Origin: Sulfurovum sp. XGS-02
GTDB lineage: Bacteria > Campylobacterota > Campylobacteria > Campylobacterales > Sulfurovaceae
Direction: 5' to 3'
DNA length: 64,000 nucleotides
Assembly (NCBI RefSeq): GCF_023213175.1
Contig: NZ_CP093312.1
Span: 1,116,001 to 1,180,000 of the forward strand
Positions within the stretch are counted from its first letter, which is position 1; each line of letters starts with the position of its first letter. The position numbers and the translations under genes are program-made. Shown in pieces: positions 8,851-16,890 of this stretch. The notes beneath the pieces are model-generated. The model saw nothing but the letters and a program-made list of their open reading frames with translations. It made no database searches and was not told the DNA's origin.

Positions 8851-10197
8851 TCATAAACTGTCCGGGATCTCACAGGTAATCTTTTCATCACCGACTATCT
8901 CAGCAAGTTCAGTACTCTCTACTATCTCTTGTTCAATAAGCTTAAGTGCCAACGTTTCTATCTTCTCCCAATGCGCATCAACCAATTGTTCACTATATTG
9001 TTTTGCTACATGCATCCAATGTAAAAACCTTTTTTCTATTTGTTGCTCCAGGAAGTAATTATCTAATGCATTGATCGCATTGAGGTTTATATAGCCCAGT
9101 TCTTTATCCATCCCCAAGGTTGTAATGGCAGCATAGGCTTGTAAAGAGGCTTGTGAGAGATCGTTTTGTGCGCCGCTGTCCATCTGATCATCCCCTAGTT
9201 TTTTTACTTTTGCTGTACGTCCGGAGAGTAGCACACAAATATCATGGAAAAGGTCGATCTTCGAGATATTGGACAACTGGTCTTCCTCATTGTATGAGAC
9301 AAAACCAAGCATCTTGCTTCGCGGAGAGATGGTCACCTGCTCAATTTTGATATGGGGCAAAAGTAGTACTGAAAGGACTGCATGTGCTGCTTCATGATAA
9401 GCTGTCATTTTGAGTTCTTTCTCAAGTGTTTCAACCATTTGCTTTTCAACTTTATGCCCATACTTGATGATATTGATCTGTTCAATGAGTATCTCTTCTG
9501 TAATATGCTTTTTGTCCTGTTCTACTACGCTCAGAGCTGCCATACGCCCTATTCTTTCAAGTTCCAGGGCACTCATACCGGTGATATAGCGCACTATTCG
9601 TTCGATATCTATATTAGGATCATGAGGTTTTTCCATGATCTTTTCTATGAAAAACCTTCTTGCATCCTTGTCCAGCTCCAAAACCTCCAACAAAAAATCA
9701 AGCTTTTGCGGTGAAGTGAGTATAGGATCGATCTCATCAAGGCTCTCCGCTGTTGCAAAAGTAAAAACACGCTCATCTGCAGACTCCATGATCTTGGCAA
9801 TATCTGAAAAGGAGACATTGGTGATCGCACCCTGCACAATGCCTTTTATATCAATATCTTCCAGTATCACGGTGCAGGGAGCATTTTTGGAAGCAATATC
9901 GTATACCTCTTTGATATACTCCAGTTCAAAAAGTTTTGAACCTGATATCTCAAGATAAGAGACTCCTGCCTCTTTTGAAAATCCTTTTGCAAGCATACTC
10001 TTCCCAACACTTACGGGACCATAGAGCAGCAGACCTTTAGGAACGGGAGTATCAAATCGTTCAAGCATTTTCGGATTTTTAATGATCTTAATAATACCCT
10101 TCAGACGCTCTTTGATATGCTTGTGCCCTACAATATCATCAAATCCGATTTTGGATTTCTTTATTTTCGGTGTATCTTTTGTTTTTTTTGTTGCCAT
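8851..10197 (-). CDS. Soluble FtsH-like AAA/M41 metalloprotease with degenerate ATPase motifs
   Basis: A 448-residue protein with an AAA domain (about 18-240) followed by an M41 zinc-peptidase domain. The peptidase site is intact: HEAAH at 268-272, and the third ligand Asp346 in QNDL. The ATPase site is altered: Walker A is GPVSVGKS (60-67) instead of GPPGTGKT, Walker B has ED (113-114) where FtsH has DE, and the arginine-finger region reads DPILTSPQKLDF, lacking the usual R-x-x-R arginines. There is no N-terminal membrane segment, unlike FtsH (about 640 residues). It is probably a second, divergent FtsH homologue; the altered motifs suggest weak or no autonomous ATP hydrolysis. This is inference. 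Confidence 0.85.
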   Translation of the reverse strand: MATKKTKDTPKIKKSKIGFDDIVGHKHIKERLKGIIKIIKNPKMLERFDTPVPKGLLLYGPVSVGKSMLAKGFSKEAGVSYLEISGSKLFELEYIKEVYDIASKNAPCTVILEDIDIKGIVQGAITNVSFSDIAKIMESADERVFTFATAESLDEIDPILTSPQKLDFLLEVLELDKDARRFFIEKIMEKPHDPNIDIERIVRYITGMSALELERIGRMAALSVVEQDKKHITEEILIEQINIIKYGHKVEKQMVETLEKELKMTAYHEAAHAVLSVLLLPHIKIEQVTISPRSKMLGFVSYNEEDQLSNISKIDLFHDICVLLSGRTAKVKKLGDDQMDSGAQNDLSQASLQAYAAITTLGMDKELGYINLNAINALDNYFLEQQIEKRFLHWMHVAKQYSEQLVDAHWEKIETLALKLIEQEIVESTELAEIVGDEKITCEIPDSL

Positions 10198-10300
10198 TTC
10201 TAACCTTTGTACACTCTATATCATCTAATTCTATCATAACTCTTTGTGCAAAGCATATATTTTGTGTAGGACTGTACTATTCCGTAGTATAGAGTTTGGC

Positions 10301-10306
10301 TATAAT
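10301..10306 (+). promoter_or_regulatory. -10 box of upp
   Basis: TATAAT at 10301-10306 lies 27 bp before the upp start; the transcript would begin near 10313 and include the ribosome site AAAGGA. Confidence 0.55.
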
Positions 10307-10332
10307 AAAGTATTGAAAGTGAAAGGACTGTT

Positions 10333-10956
10333 ATGATCTATGAACTCTCCAACCCTGTTGCAAAAACCTTATTGAACCATTTACGAGAAAAGAAAGCAGA
10401 TGCATTGCGTTTTCGGCATATTATTCAAGAGTTATCTCGACTTCTTGTCTACGAAGCCCTGAAAAATGAGACACTCTATGATCAAACTATCACGACATGG
10501 CAAGGTGAGGAGACATTTGGATTTATTAAGGAAGAAGATATCATATTTGTCACTATTTTGCGTGCCGGTCTTCCTATGATAGAATCTGTCACAGCACTAT
10601 TTCCAAAAGCATCTTCCGGGTTTCTGGCCATGAAACGCGATGAAGATACCCACCAGAGTATTCTTTACTATGACCGTATCCCTGAGTGTGCAGGCAAAAC
10701 TGTGATTATCGTTGATCCTATGGTAGCGACCGCAGGATCTCTCTGTGATGCGATATCCGTTATTGAAGGGAAATCGCCAAAAAAAATCATATCGCTCAAC
10801 ATCATAGGGTCTCCAGAAGGAATGGCCATACTGGACCATAAACATCCAAATGTAGATGTATTTATCACACAGATCGATGATAAACTTGATGAACATAAAT
10901 TTATTATACCTGGATTAGGAGATGCCGGTGATCGTTCCTATAATACATTAGAGTAA
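10333..10956 (+). CDS. upp: Uracil phosphoribosyltransferase
   Basis: Salvages uracil to UMP with PRPP in the cytosol. The 207-residue length and motifs fit the family: VTILRAGLPMIESV (substrate loop), the PRPP-binding loop VIIVDPMVATAGS (family form DPMLATGGS), and the C-terminal uracil-binding stretch IPGLGDAGDRSYNT (family form PGLGDAGDR). AAAGGACTG provides a ribosome site 5' of the ATG. It stands alone with its own promoter; no terminator is evident after it. Confidence 0.95.
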   Translation: MIYELSNPVAKTLLNHLREKKADALRFRHIIQELSRLLVYEALKNETLYDQTITTWQGEETFGFIKEEDIIFVTILRAGLPMIESVTALFPKASSGFLAMKRDEDTHQSILYYDRIPECAGKTVIIVDPMVATAGSLCDAISVIEGKSPKKIISLNIIGSPEGMAILDHKHPNVDVFITQIDDKLDEHKFIIPGLGDAGDRSYNTLE

Positions 10957-10971
10957 AAAATTTGTTTAAAT

Positions 10972-11026
10972 CACATTTATCAATATATTCTTATTCATAA
11001 GTAAATATGATTGATAATAAAATGTG
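10972..11026. repeat. Imperfect inverted repeat in the upp-sorA gap
   Basis: CACATTTATCAAT (10972-10984) pairs with ATTGATAATAAAATGTG (11010-11026), with four extra bases in the right arm. It could end the upp transcript or serve as a binding site before sorA. The remainder of 10957-11162 is AT-rich, with a second near-palindrome of TAATAAATT type around 11125-11145 and no gene. Confidence 0.3.
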
Positions 11027-11162
11027 AGATAATAGGTATATCTAGATAAAAAGGTATATTTGGCCCGCTAAAAGCCCTATTTTCAGTATCTATTAAGAGA
11101 GAATCTCCCATAATCTCAATAATAATAAATTAAATTTATTATCTCAAACTGAAAGGTATGTT

Positions 11163-12368
11163 ATGGAAAGAAGAGACTTCTTTAAAAAAGCTATTGTAAC
11201 TGCTGGTGCAGCAGCTGTAGGAACTAGTACACTAGATGCTGGGGAAACAACTCAACCGATTGATAATAGAGAAGTATCAAAGGTTGCTTTTCCTGAAAAA
11301 AGACCACTGATCATGTATTCTGACAGACCTCCTTTGTTAGAAACACCTAGAGAGGTATTTACCTCTGCACTTACGCCAAATGACCAGTTCTTTGTACGTT
11401 GGCATATGCCGGATATCCCGACACATATCGATCCGGATACCTATACTATCCATATCAACGGACTTGTAGAGAAAGAACTTCATATCTCACTGAATGACCT
11501 TAAAACAAAATTTGAACAGGTAGAAGTAACAGCTGTTCTTCAATGTGGTGGTAACAGCCGTTCTGCATTTAAACCGATCGCCGGCGGTATCCAGTGGGGT
11601 TCAGGTGCTATGGGATGTGCAACATGGAAAGGTGTTCGTTTAAGTGATATTCTTGACCAGGCAGGACTCAAAAAAGATGCAAAGTGGATAGGATTTAATG
11701 GTTCAGAAAGAGCTGCTTACTATGAAACACCTGAGTTTGTACGTGAACTTGAACTAAGTGAACTTGATGACCATGTTATCTTGGCATATGAAATGAATGG
11801 TGAAGATCTGCCGTACCTCAATGGTTATCCTCTTAGACTTGTACTGCCGGGATACTACTCTGACTCATGGGTAAAAATGCTTTCAAATATCACCGTGACT
11901 AATGAGTACAAGAAGCTCTTCTTTATGGATGTTGCCTATCGTGTACCTGATAATGCGACGGAATCAGAGACTCCGGAAAAAAGATACCCTACGACAAAAC
12001 CTATCAAAAAGATGAATGTGAAGTCTGTCATTGGTTATCCGACTAGAGACTCTATTTTATCTCACAACTCTCATGTTGTCATTCGTGGTGTAGCATGGGA
12101 TGATGGACATGGTATACAAGATGTACTTATTTCAACGGATGGTGGAAAAACATGGGATAAAGCTATTCTTGATGATGGTAAACTTGGGCGTTATGCATAT
12201 AGAGCATTTAGATTCGCATATAAACCAAACACATTTGGGAAAGTCACTATTATGGCTAAAGCGATCAACAAGATAGGTGATGAACAACCATTTGCAAAAG
12301 ATATCAAATGGAATCATGGTGGATATAAATATAATGGTATCGATGAAGTTACCGTAGAAGTTGTATAA
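11163..12368 (+). CDS. sorA: Sulfite:cytochrome c oxidoreductase, molybdopterin subunit
   Basis: Oxidises sulfite to sulfate in the periplasm and passes electrons to the cytochrome encoded next. The 401-residue protein begins with a twin-arginine signal (RRDFFKK then a hydrophobic stretch). The oxidoreductase molybdopterin domain carries the Mo-binding Cys128 in VLQCGGNSR, with further substrate-pocket residues in YYSDSWVKML. A C-terminal Mo-co dimerisation domain follows (about 285-400). The arrangement with a monoheme cytochrome matches Campylobacter jejuni Cj0005c/Cj0004c. SoxC is the alternative, but no soxD-like or sox gene is nearby. Confidence 0.9.
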   Translation: MERRDFFKKAIVTAGAAAVGTSTLDAGETTQPIDNREVSKVAFPEKRPLIMYSDRPPLLETPREVFTSALTPNDQFFVRWHMPDIPTHIDPDTYTIHINGLVEKELHISLNDLKTKFEQVEVTAVLQCGGNSRSAFKPIAGGIQWGSGAMGCATWKGVRLSDILDQAGLKKDAKWIGFNGSERAAYYETPEFVRELELSELDDHVILAYEMNGEDLPYLNGYPLRLVLPGYYSDSWVKMLSNITVTNEYKKLFFMDVAYRVPDNATESETPEKRYPTTKPIKKMNVKSVIGYPTRDSILSHNSHVVIRGVAWDDGHGIQDVLISTDGGKTWDKAILDDGKLGRYAYRAFRFAYKPNTFGKVTIMAKAINKIGDEQPFAKDIKWNHGGYKYNGIDEVTVEVV

Positions 12369-12378
12369 GGAATTGGAC

Positions 12379-12687
12379 ATGAAAAAATTATTATTAATAG
12401 CAATGCTTATTGCTACACCACTTTTTGCTCAAGTGAAAGAAAAAGTAGAGGTTCCTTATGTACCTTTTCCTATAAAAATGGGTAAAGGTTTTGACGCGGT
12501 ACAAGCGAATTGTCTTACTTGTCACTCTTTTGGATACATGATCAACAGCGGGAAACAGTCTAAAGCATTCTGGCGTGGGAAAGTTGACAAAATGATCGTA
12601 CACTTTAAGGCACCTATTACTGATAAAGATGCAGATATTATTACTAACTACTTTTTTGAACACTACGGAAACGGAAAGCTAAAATAA
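12379..12687 (+). CDS. sorB: Monoheme c-type cytochrome, sulfite dehydrogenase subunit
   Basis: A 102-residue exported cytochrome: an N-terminal signal peptide ending at about LFA-Q21, then one heme site CLTCH near residues 49-53 and a methionine soon after (SFGYMI) as a likely axial ligand. It should accept electrons from SorA and feed the respiratory chain. The start was set at 12379 because AAGGA precedes it and the signal peptide then begins properly; an upstream TTG at 12361 overlaps sorA and is unlikely. The gap from sorA is 10 bp, so the two are one operon. Confidence 0.88.
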   Translation: MKKLLLIAMLIATPLFAQVKEKVEVPYVPFPIKMGKGFDAVQANCLTCHSFGYMINSGKQSKAFWRGKVDKMIVHFKAPITDKDADIITNYFFEHYGNGKLK

Positions 12688-12697
12688 GTTTATTTCT

Positions 12698-12716
12698 CCA
12701 CCTCGCTAAGAGGTGG
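12698..12716. terminator. Hairpin after sorB
   Basis: A perfect 7-bp stem (CCACCTC 12698-12704, GAGGTGG 12710-12716) with the loop GCTAA sits 10 bp after the sorB stop, between convergent genes. There is no long T tract, so it is a moderate terminator candidate. Confidence 0.5.
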
Positions 12717-12750
12717 AACGCTTTAACATATTCAAAAATCTCTGAGTATT

Positions 12751-13647
12751 CTACTCTCTTCCAGACCTATTTTCTGACTCATTTGTTTTTGTTCTGGTTT
12801 TTGTTCTAACACGTTCTCCATCCTGGTTCACCCTGGTCTTTGTTCTAACACGTTCTCCGTCCTGGTTCACCCTGGTTTTTACTCTCACACGTTCACCATT
12901 CTGATTGACTCTGGTCGTTGTTCTGACACGTTCCCCGTTCTGATTGACTCTGGTTGTTGTTCTAACGCGTTCACCATTTTGGTTGACTCTGGTCTTTGTT
13001 CTAACACGTTCTCCATCCTGGTTGACTCTGGTCTTGACTCTCACACGTTCACCATTCTGATTCACTCTGGTCTTGACTCTCACACGTTCACCATTCTGAT
13101 TCACTCTGGTCTTGACTCTCACACGTTCTCCATTTTGGTTCACTCTGGTCGTTGTTCTGACACGTTGTCCATCCTGATTCACTCTGGTCGTTGTTCGTAC
13201 AGTATCTCTGTCATTTATTCTTCTGTCTGTGTACGCTCTATTATAGTCACGATTTCGATCACGGTTTCTGTAGTGACTTGATCTTTGGTAGGCAGCCTTA
13301 CTTCTATAATATCCATACTTACCCTCTACTGCACGATAACGGCGTCCATTATAGTAACGATAATTATTGTGATAATAGTGTCCATGACGGAACTTTCTTC
13401 TTCCATAATAGTAATACCCATCTTTGTAATATCCACCATAGTAGTAGATCCCACTGTAATAGTAATATGGTACACCATAATAATATGGATAACTGTAGTT
13501 TGAAAGAGACACCCTCACACTAGAGTAAGGCGCCGGGTCATAATATCCGGTATTATAGTACCCTGAATGATAGGTTGTACATCCGGAGAAGAACAAAGTG
13601 GAAGATGCCACCGTAATTAGCCCTAAATATTGTGTTTTACTTAACAT
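12751..13647 (-). CDS. Tyr-rich lipoprotein with ten tandem 13-residue repeats
   Basis: A 298-residue protein with a signal peptide and lipobox (FFSGC, Cys about 22), so it is probably a membrane-anchored lipoprotein. Residues 25-110 are rich in Tyr and Gly, with runs such as YYYSGIYYYGGYY. A basic Arg/Tyr linker follows. Residues 155-284 are ten copies of a 13-residue unit of the form RVNQxGxRVRxxT. The tail is short and charged. The repeat region is strongly basic and could bind polyanions or form a surface fibre. I do not recognise a family; the function is unknown. Repeat number is expected to vary between strains. Confidence 0.8.
   Translation of the reverse strand: MLSKTQYLGLITVASSTLFFSGCTTYHSGYYNTGYYDPAPYSSVRVSLSNYSYPYYYGVPYYYYSGIYYYGGYYKDGYYYYGRRKFRHGHYYHNNYRYYNGRRYRAVEGKYGYYRSKAAYQRSSHYRNRDRNRDYNRAYTDRRINDRDTVRTTTRVNQDGQRVRTTTRVNQNGERVRVKTRVNQNGERVRVKTRVNQNGERVRVKTRVNQDGERVRTKTRVNQNGERVRTTTRVNQNGERVRTTTRVNQNGERVRVKTRVNQDGERVRTKTRVNQDGERVRTKTRTKTNESENRSGRE
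12796..13185. repeat. Ten tandem 39-bp repeats
   Basis: Ten 39-bp units encode the 13-residue repeats of the lipoprotein on the minus strand. Some neighbouring units are identical at DNA level (for example the two between about 13033 and 13110), which points to recent duplication by slippage. The reverse strand also happens to be open over 100 codons here; that is a by-product of the repeats. Confidence 0.95.
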
Positions 13648-13703
13648 GTAAATCCTTTCAATTTATTGTATCATAGAGTATAAAAGTGTAACCATTGTGT
13701 AGA

Positions 13704-14357
13704 TTAAAAATCCAATATCTCATCATTGAACTCTGACATTATCCGGCCTTTACTCTTTCGAACAATGGTATCCCTATAGATCCACTCTGCTTTTATCTCT
13801 TCTTTTTTTTCATGGCTCAAAACAGAAGTATCGTAACTGCCGGCATCTTCACGTTGTCTTTGCGCTTCATAGAGTATCAGACCCGTGGCAACAGAGACAT
13901 TAAGACTTTGTACCATCCCTAACATCGGGATGATGATGACTTCATCAGCCAACTCCACTATATCTGCAGAAACCCCATCTTTTTCATTTCCCATCACAAG
14001 CAGTGTCGGTTTTGTATAGTCTACGTGCCGAAAAGAGACAGCCCGTTCATCAAGATGGGTCACAACTACTTGAAAACCCTGCGCCTTTTTTCCCTTTATA
14101 AATGCTGCCTTCTTATCATCATGCATACGGTAACGGTGAGTCCATCTGTGTGCACCCTGTGTGATCGTTTTGTGGATACGAAGACTTTCATCTGCCTTGC
14201 TAGTGTAGTAAATATCAAGTACTCCCACCGCATCAGCTGAACGTATAATAGCTGAAAGGTTTTGTGAACTGTGGACATTGTCCAGCATCACTTGCAGGTC
14301 AGGTTGTTTTTTACTCAATACATCATCAATACGGTCTATACGTTTTTCATTTAGCAT
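13704..14357 (-). CDS. trmH: tRNA (guanosine-2'-O)-methyltransferase TrmH
   Basis: A SPOUT-class methyltransferase that methylates the ribose of G18 in tRNA. The 217-residue protein shows the family N-terminus RIDRIDDVLSKKQPDL and the motif NLSAIIRSADAVGV, then VMGNEKDGVS and IPMLGMVQSLNVSVATGLIL, which form the SAM-binding knot. The start is placed at ATG 14357 because this aligns with the E. coli TrmH N-terminus; an upstream TTG at 14393 would add 12 unlikely residues. No good ribosome site is visible for either. Confidence 0.88.
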   Translation of the reverse strand: MLNEKRIDRIDDVLSKKQPDLQVMLDNVHSSQNLSAIIRSADAVGVLDIYYTSKADESLRIHKTITQGAHRWTHRYRMHDDKKAAFIKGKKAQGFQVVVTHLDERAVSFRHVDYTKPTLLVMGNEKDGVSADIVELADEVIIIPMLGMVQSLNVSVATGLILYEAQRQREDAGSYDTSVLSHEKKEEIKAEWIYRDTIVRKSKGRIMSEFNDEILDF

Positions 14358-14407
14358 AAGAAGATTATAACCATACAAACTAAATATATACAAGCTGCAA
14401 ATTCGGG

Positions 14408-14413
14408 TATAAT
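14408..14413 (+). promoter_or_regulatory. -10 box before the 14438 gene
   Basis: TATAAT 24 bp before the ATG; a ribosome site AAGGAAG follows. It lies in the divergent gap with trmH. Confidence 0.5.
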
Positions 14414-14437
14414 TGCAAAAAAATACAAGGAAGTGCT

Positions 14438-14935
14438 ATGTGCGACTTCAACGCTTTAACAGATGAAGAAAAAAAGCTTTACCATGAACAACTTTTACAG
14501 TGTGCAAACAACTTTGGAGGAAAGAACTTCTTTCTTCATCTCTTAGAAGCCATACGTGAAACAAAGCCTCATCCACTTACGGCAGGCAATTGTCAATTTG
14601 ATATGGATCTTGGTACGATCAAATGGAATAAGGTGATCTTCAATGACAAGCTCCAACTTTTGCTTAAAGCACGTGTCAATGAGAATGCTCAAGACAATTT
14701 TCTACCCGATCCTGATGCGAAGAGCTATAAAAAGATACTCAATGTCGTACGTACTTTAAAACCTATTGTTTTTCATGTAAAACCTGCCCATAAAGAAGAT
14801 GGACCAGGGTTTCTCTTTCAACCTTTTGATACGATAGATGAGCATAAAACAAAATTAAACCCTCTGTTTGATGCACTCTTTTTCTGTTCTGTGGAGACAG
14901 TCAAAAAAATACTGAACTACGAACCAAAGGCTTAA
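14438..14935 (+). CDS. Conserved-looking hypothetical protein
   Basis: A 165-residue, probably cytosolic protein without signal or membrane segment. The ribosome site AAGGAAG precedes the ATG by 5 nt. It has three Cys in the N-terminal half (MCDF, LQCANN, NCQFD) and one near the C-terminus (FFCSVE), which could bind metal. I do not recognise a family. One base separates it from the ywbE-like gene, so it belongs to a three-gene operon with ywbE and yaiI. Confidence 0.75.
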   Translation: MCDFNALTDEEKKLYHEQLLQCANNFGGKNFFLHLLEAIRETKPHPLTAGNCQFDMDLGTIKWNKVIFNDKLQLLLKARVNENAQDNFLPDPDAKSYKKILNVVRTLKPIVFHVKPAHKEDGPGFLFQPFDTIDEHKTKLNPLFDALFFCSVETVKKILNYEPKA

Positions 14936-14936
14936 A

Positions 14937-15131
14937 ATGACTGGTGGGCAAAAAAGAGCAAATATCAAATATGGTTTGGATGTTGCAGTGGTACTGAAAG
15001 AAGATCAAGGAACAGGAAGACTTACCTATGGCAAAGTACAGAAGATCCTCACCAATTCCCCTACCCATCCCCACGGTATCAAAGTACGTTTGAATACCGG
15101 TGAAGTCGGTAGAGTCAAAGAGATCCTATGA
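14937..15131 (+). CDS. ywbE: YwbE family protein (DUF2196)
   Basis: A 64-residue basic protein that matches YwbE over nearly its whole length: IKYGLDVAVVLKEDQGTG, then ILTNSPTHPHGIKVRL and GEVGRVKEIL. The function of the family is not established; the size and KOW/OB-like character suggest nucleic-acid binding (inference). It overlaps the next gene by 4 bp (ATGA). Confidence 0.85.
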   Translation: MTGGQKRANIKYGLDVAVVLKEDQGTGRLTYGKVQKILTNSPTHPHGIKVRLNTGEVGRVKEIL

Positions 15132-15574
15132 CACTCTTCATTGATGGTGATGCGTTCCCCAATCTTCTTAAACCCATCGTCTTACGAAGCATAGAACGTC
15201 TGGCCCTATCTACCAAGGTCATAGCCAATAAAAAGATCCATATTGGTCAATCAAAACACATCGAATACATCATCGTAGATCAGGGTGCTGATGAGGCAGA
15301 TCATCATATCGTAGAATTATGTGAGGCTGGTGACCTTGTCATCACTGCAGACATCCCACTTGCAGACAGGATCGTAAGTAAGGATGCGCATGCCATAGAC
15401 TATAGAGGTGAGCTCTACAGCGTAGATAACATTAAACAATATCTGGCCATGAGAAATCTTATGGAAAGTATTCGAGAGAGTGGTGAGATGACAGGCGGAC
15501 CCAAGGCATTTGGTCCAAAAGATGCCCATGCCTTTGCAAATCAGCTCAATGCCTTTCTAGCCAAATATGCATAA
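15128..15574 (+). CDS. yaiI: YaiI/YqxD family protein (DUF188)
   Basis: A 148-residue cytosolic protein beginning with FIDGDAFPN (family form DADACP), followed by the conserved stretches DQGADEADHHIVE and GDLVITADIPLADRIV, and a C-terminal GGPKAFGPKDAHAFANQL. The fold is PIN/NYN-like, with acidic residues suggesting a nuclease, but activity is not known. The 4-bp overlap with ywbE indicates coupling. Confidence 0.88.
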   Translation: MTLFIDGDAFPNLLKPIVLRSIERLALSTKVIANKKIHIGQSKHIEYIIVDQGADEADHHIVELCEAGDLVITADIPLADRIVSKDAHAIDYRGELYSVDNIKQYLAMRNLMESIRESGEMTGGPKAFGPKDAHAFANQLNAFLAKYA

Positions 15575-15639
15575 TAACTCTACTTATGCCTTGATGAAGA
15601 CTTCAATAGGTCTCTTTTTATTAAAAATCATTTATCTTT

Positions 15640-15648
15640 CCCCCCCCC
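15640..15648. repeat. Nine-base C homopolymer tract
   Basis: A run of nine C followed directly by T6, in the 177-bp gap before the lipoprotein gene at 15752. Poly-G/C tracts of this length are slippage hot spots in Campylobacterota. Here it is intergenic, about 100 bp upstream of the start. The gap holds no gene that I can see. Confidence 0.8.
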
Positions 15649-15751
15649 TTTTTTATATTAGAATAAATTATTGTATAGAATTAGGAAATAGAAAAGCTTA
15701 ATTAAATCTTAACCTTGTTACAATCTTAAACTTCAAAATTTAGGATGTTTA

Positions 15752-16306
15752 ATGAAAAAAACTATAATAATCTCCAGCGCTCTATTGTTGACAGCTGTCT
15801 TTAGTGGATGTGCAAGTTCATCATCACCGACTACTTCTCAAGAGGTTCGTGATTCAGTCGGCAGTGGTATGTTTAGTACTAAAAAGGATAGCTTTGTTGT
15901 AAATCGTCCATATTATAAAGTTGCTAGTTTGCTTCAAAGGAATTCAAATAAATGTTTAAATAAAGCATTTAAACATACAAGTACAACACACAATGGATAC
16001 TACATGCAAACAAGTACGGACACCATGTACTATAAAACAAAGTTTAAAAGAGGCCGTACATTATCTACTTTAGAAGTAAAAGGTGATTCAGATAGTCTAC
16101 AGTCAGGTATGACCTCTGCTATTTACGGTGAGGCTTTCAAAGACGGTTATTTCATTGCAGTTGTAGATTTACATAATAAAGGTAATAAAACACAAGTTGA
16201 TATTTATCGTGGTTCAATGTTGATGGGTGTTCAAGAGGATATTGTTAATGCTATAAAGAATTGGGCAAAAACCGGATCTAGATCATGTCCAAATATTGCA
16301 CCATGA
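15752..16306 (+). CDS. Lipoprotein of unknown function
   Basis: A 184-residue exported protein with signal peptide and lipobox (FSGC, Cys about 20) followed by a Ser-rich linker. The mature part contains YKVASLLQRNSNKCLNKAF with a second Cys, and a beta-rich half ending in an amphipathic helix and RSCPNIAP. I do not recognise a family. Its stop overlaps the start of the next lipoprotein gene (ATGA), so the two are co-expressed. Confidence 0.75.
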   Translation: MKKTIIISSALLLTAVFSGCASSSSPTTSQEVRDSVGSGMFSTKKDSFVVNRPYYKVASLLQRNSNKCLNKAFKHTSTTHNGYYMQTSTDTMYYKTKFKRGRTLSTLEVKGDSDSLQSGMTSAIYGEAFKDGYFIAVVDLHNKGNKTQVDIYRGSMLMGVQEDIVNAIKNWAKTGSRSCPNIAP

Positions 16307-16827
16307 ATATGATACGTATATTATTATTTTATACCCTTACCAGTATAGCATTCCTCCTGAATGGTTGTTCTTCAGCAGGAGCTTATCAACAGGAGGGTAA
16401 GAAAAACCTTGTTGTAAATGTTAAGGCTGACAGCAGTACATATTTGGAAGTGTATGAATTGGATGGACCATGTGATCAGAAGATGAAAGGGGAAATGAAA
16501 CTCCATAACGGGATAAATAAGTTTGCACTTATCAATAATAAACACTATTATCTTCGTATTAATTTCAAGACAATGTCATTGCTTTCAGGATCACAAAATA
16601 TAACATTAGGTTCCTATGTTACACCAAAGAGTAACTATACATATCTAATTGATGCTGTCTATGAAGATGATATGTATGATGTTGAAATCAAGAAACGAAA
16701 CATACATAGTCACAAAGTAACGAATATGACAGTAAAACCTTTAGAAAGCTGTAAAGAAAAAGAAGGTGGACCTTTTATATCAATAGACTGGCTCCCTGCT
16801 TTAAATAAAAGTGTTGAAGTTCTCTAA
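16303..16827 (+). CDS. Second lipoprotein of unknown function
   Basis: A 174-residue protein starting at the ATG that overlaps the previous stop; a frame start at 16285 inside the previous gene is less likely. Signal peptide and lipobox (LLNGC), then a beta-rich domain starting NLVVNVKADSSTYLEVYELDGPCD. The pattern (short beta-sandwich with a charged ligand-like loop) recalls DUF2846-type lipoproteins, but I cannot confirm that. It pairs with the upstream lipoprotein by overlap. Confidence 0.7.
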   Translation: MNMIRILLFYTLTSIAFLLNGCSSAGAYQQEGKKNLVVNVKADSSTYLEVYELDGPCDQKMKGEMKLHNGINKFALINNKHYYLRINFKTMSLLSGSQNITLGSYVTPKSNYTYLIDAVYEDDMYDVEIKKRNIHSHKVTNMTVKPLESCKEKEGGPFISIDWLPALNKSVEVL

Positions 16828-16890
16828 GTTATTTATACTTCAACGCTGCAATATGACAGTTACAATAAAAACTTTTGGAGAGCATTACGC

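Noticed and set aside
12796-13185. CRISPR-like array
   Set aside because: The units are contiguous without spacers and are in frame as protein repeats; there are no cas genes.
12979-13281. Open frame of 100 codons on the plus strand over the 39-bp repeats
   Set aside because: It is the antisense reading of the repeat region; period-39 DNA keeps any stop-free frame open. No signal, ribosome site or family supports it.
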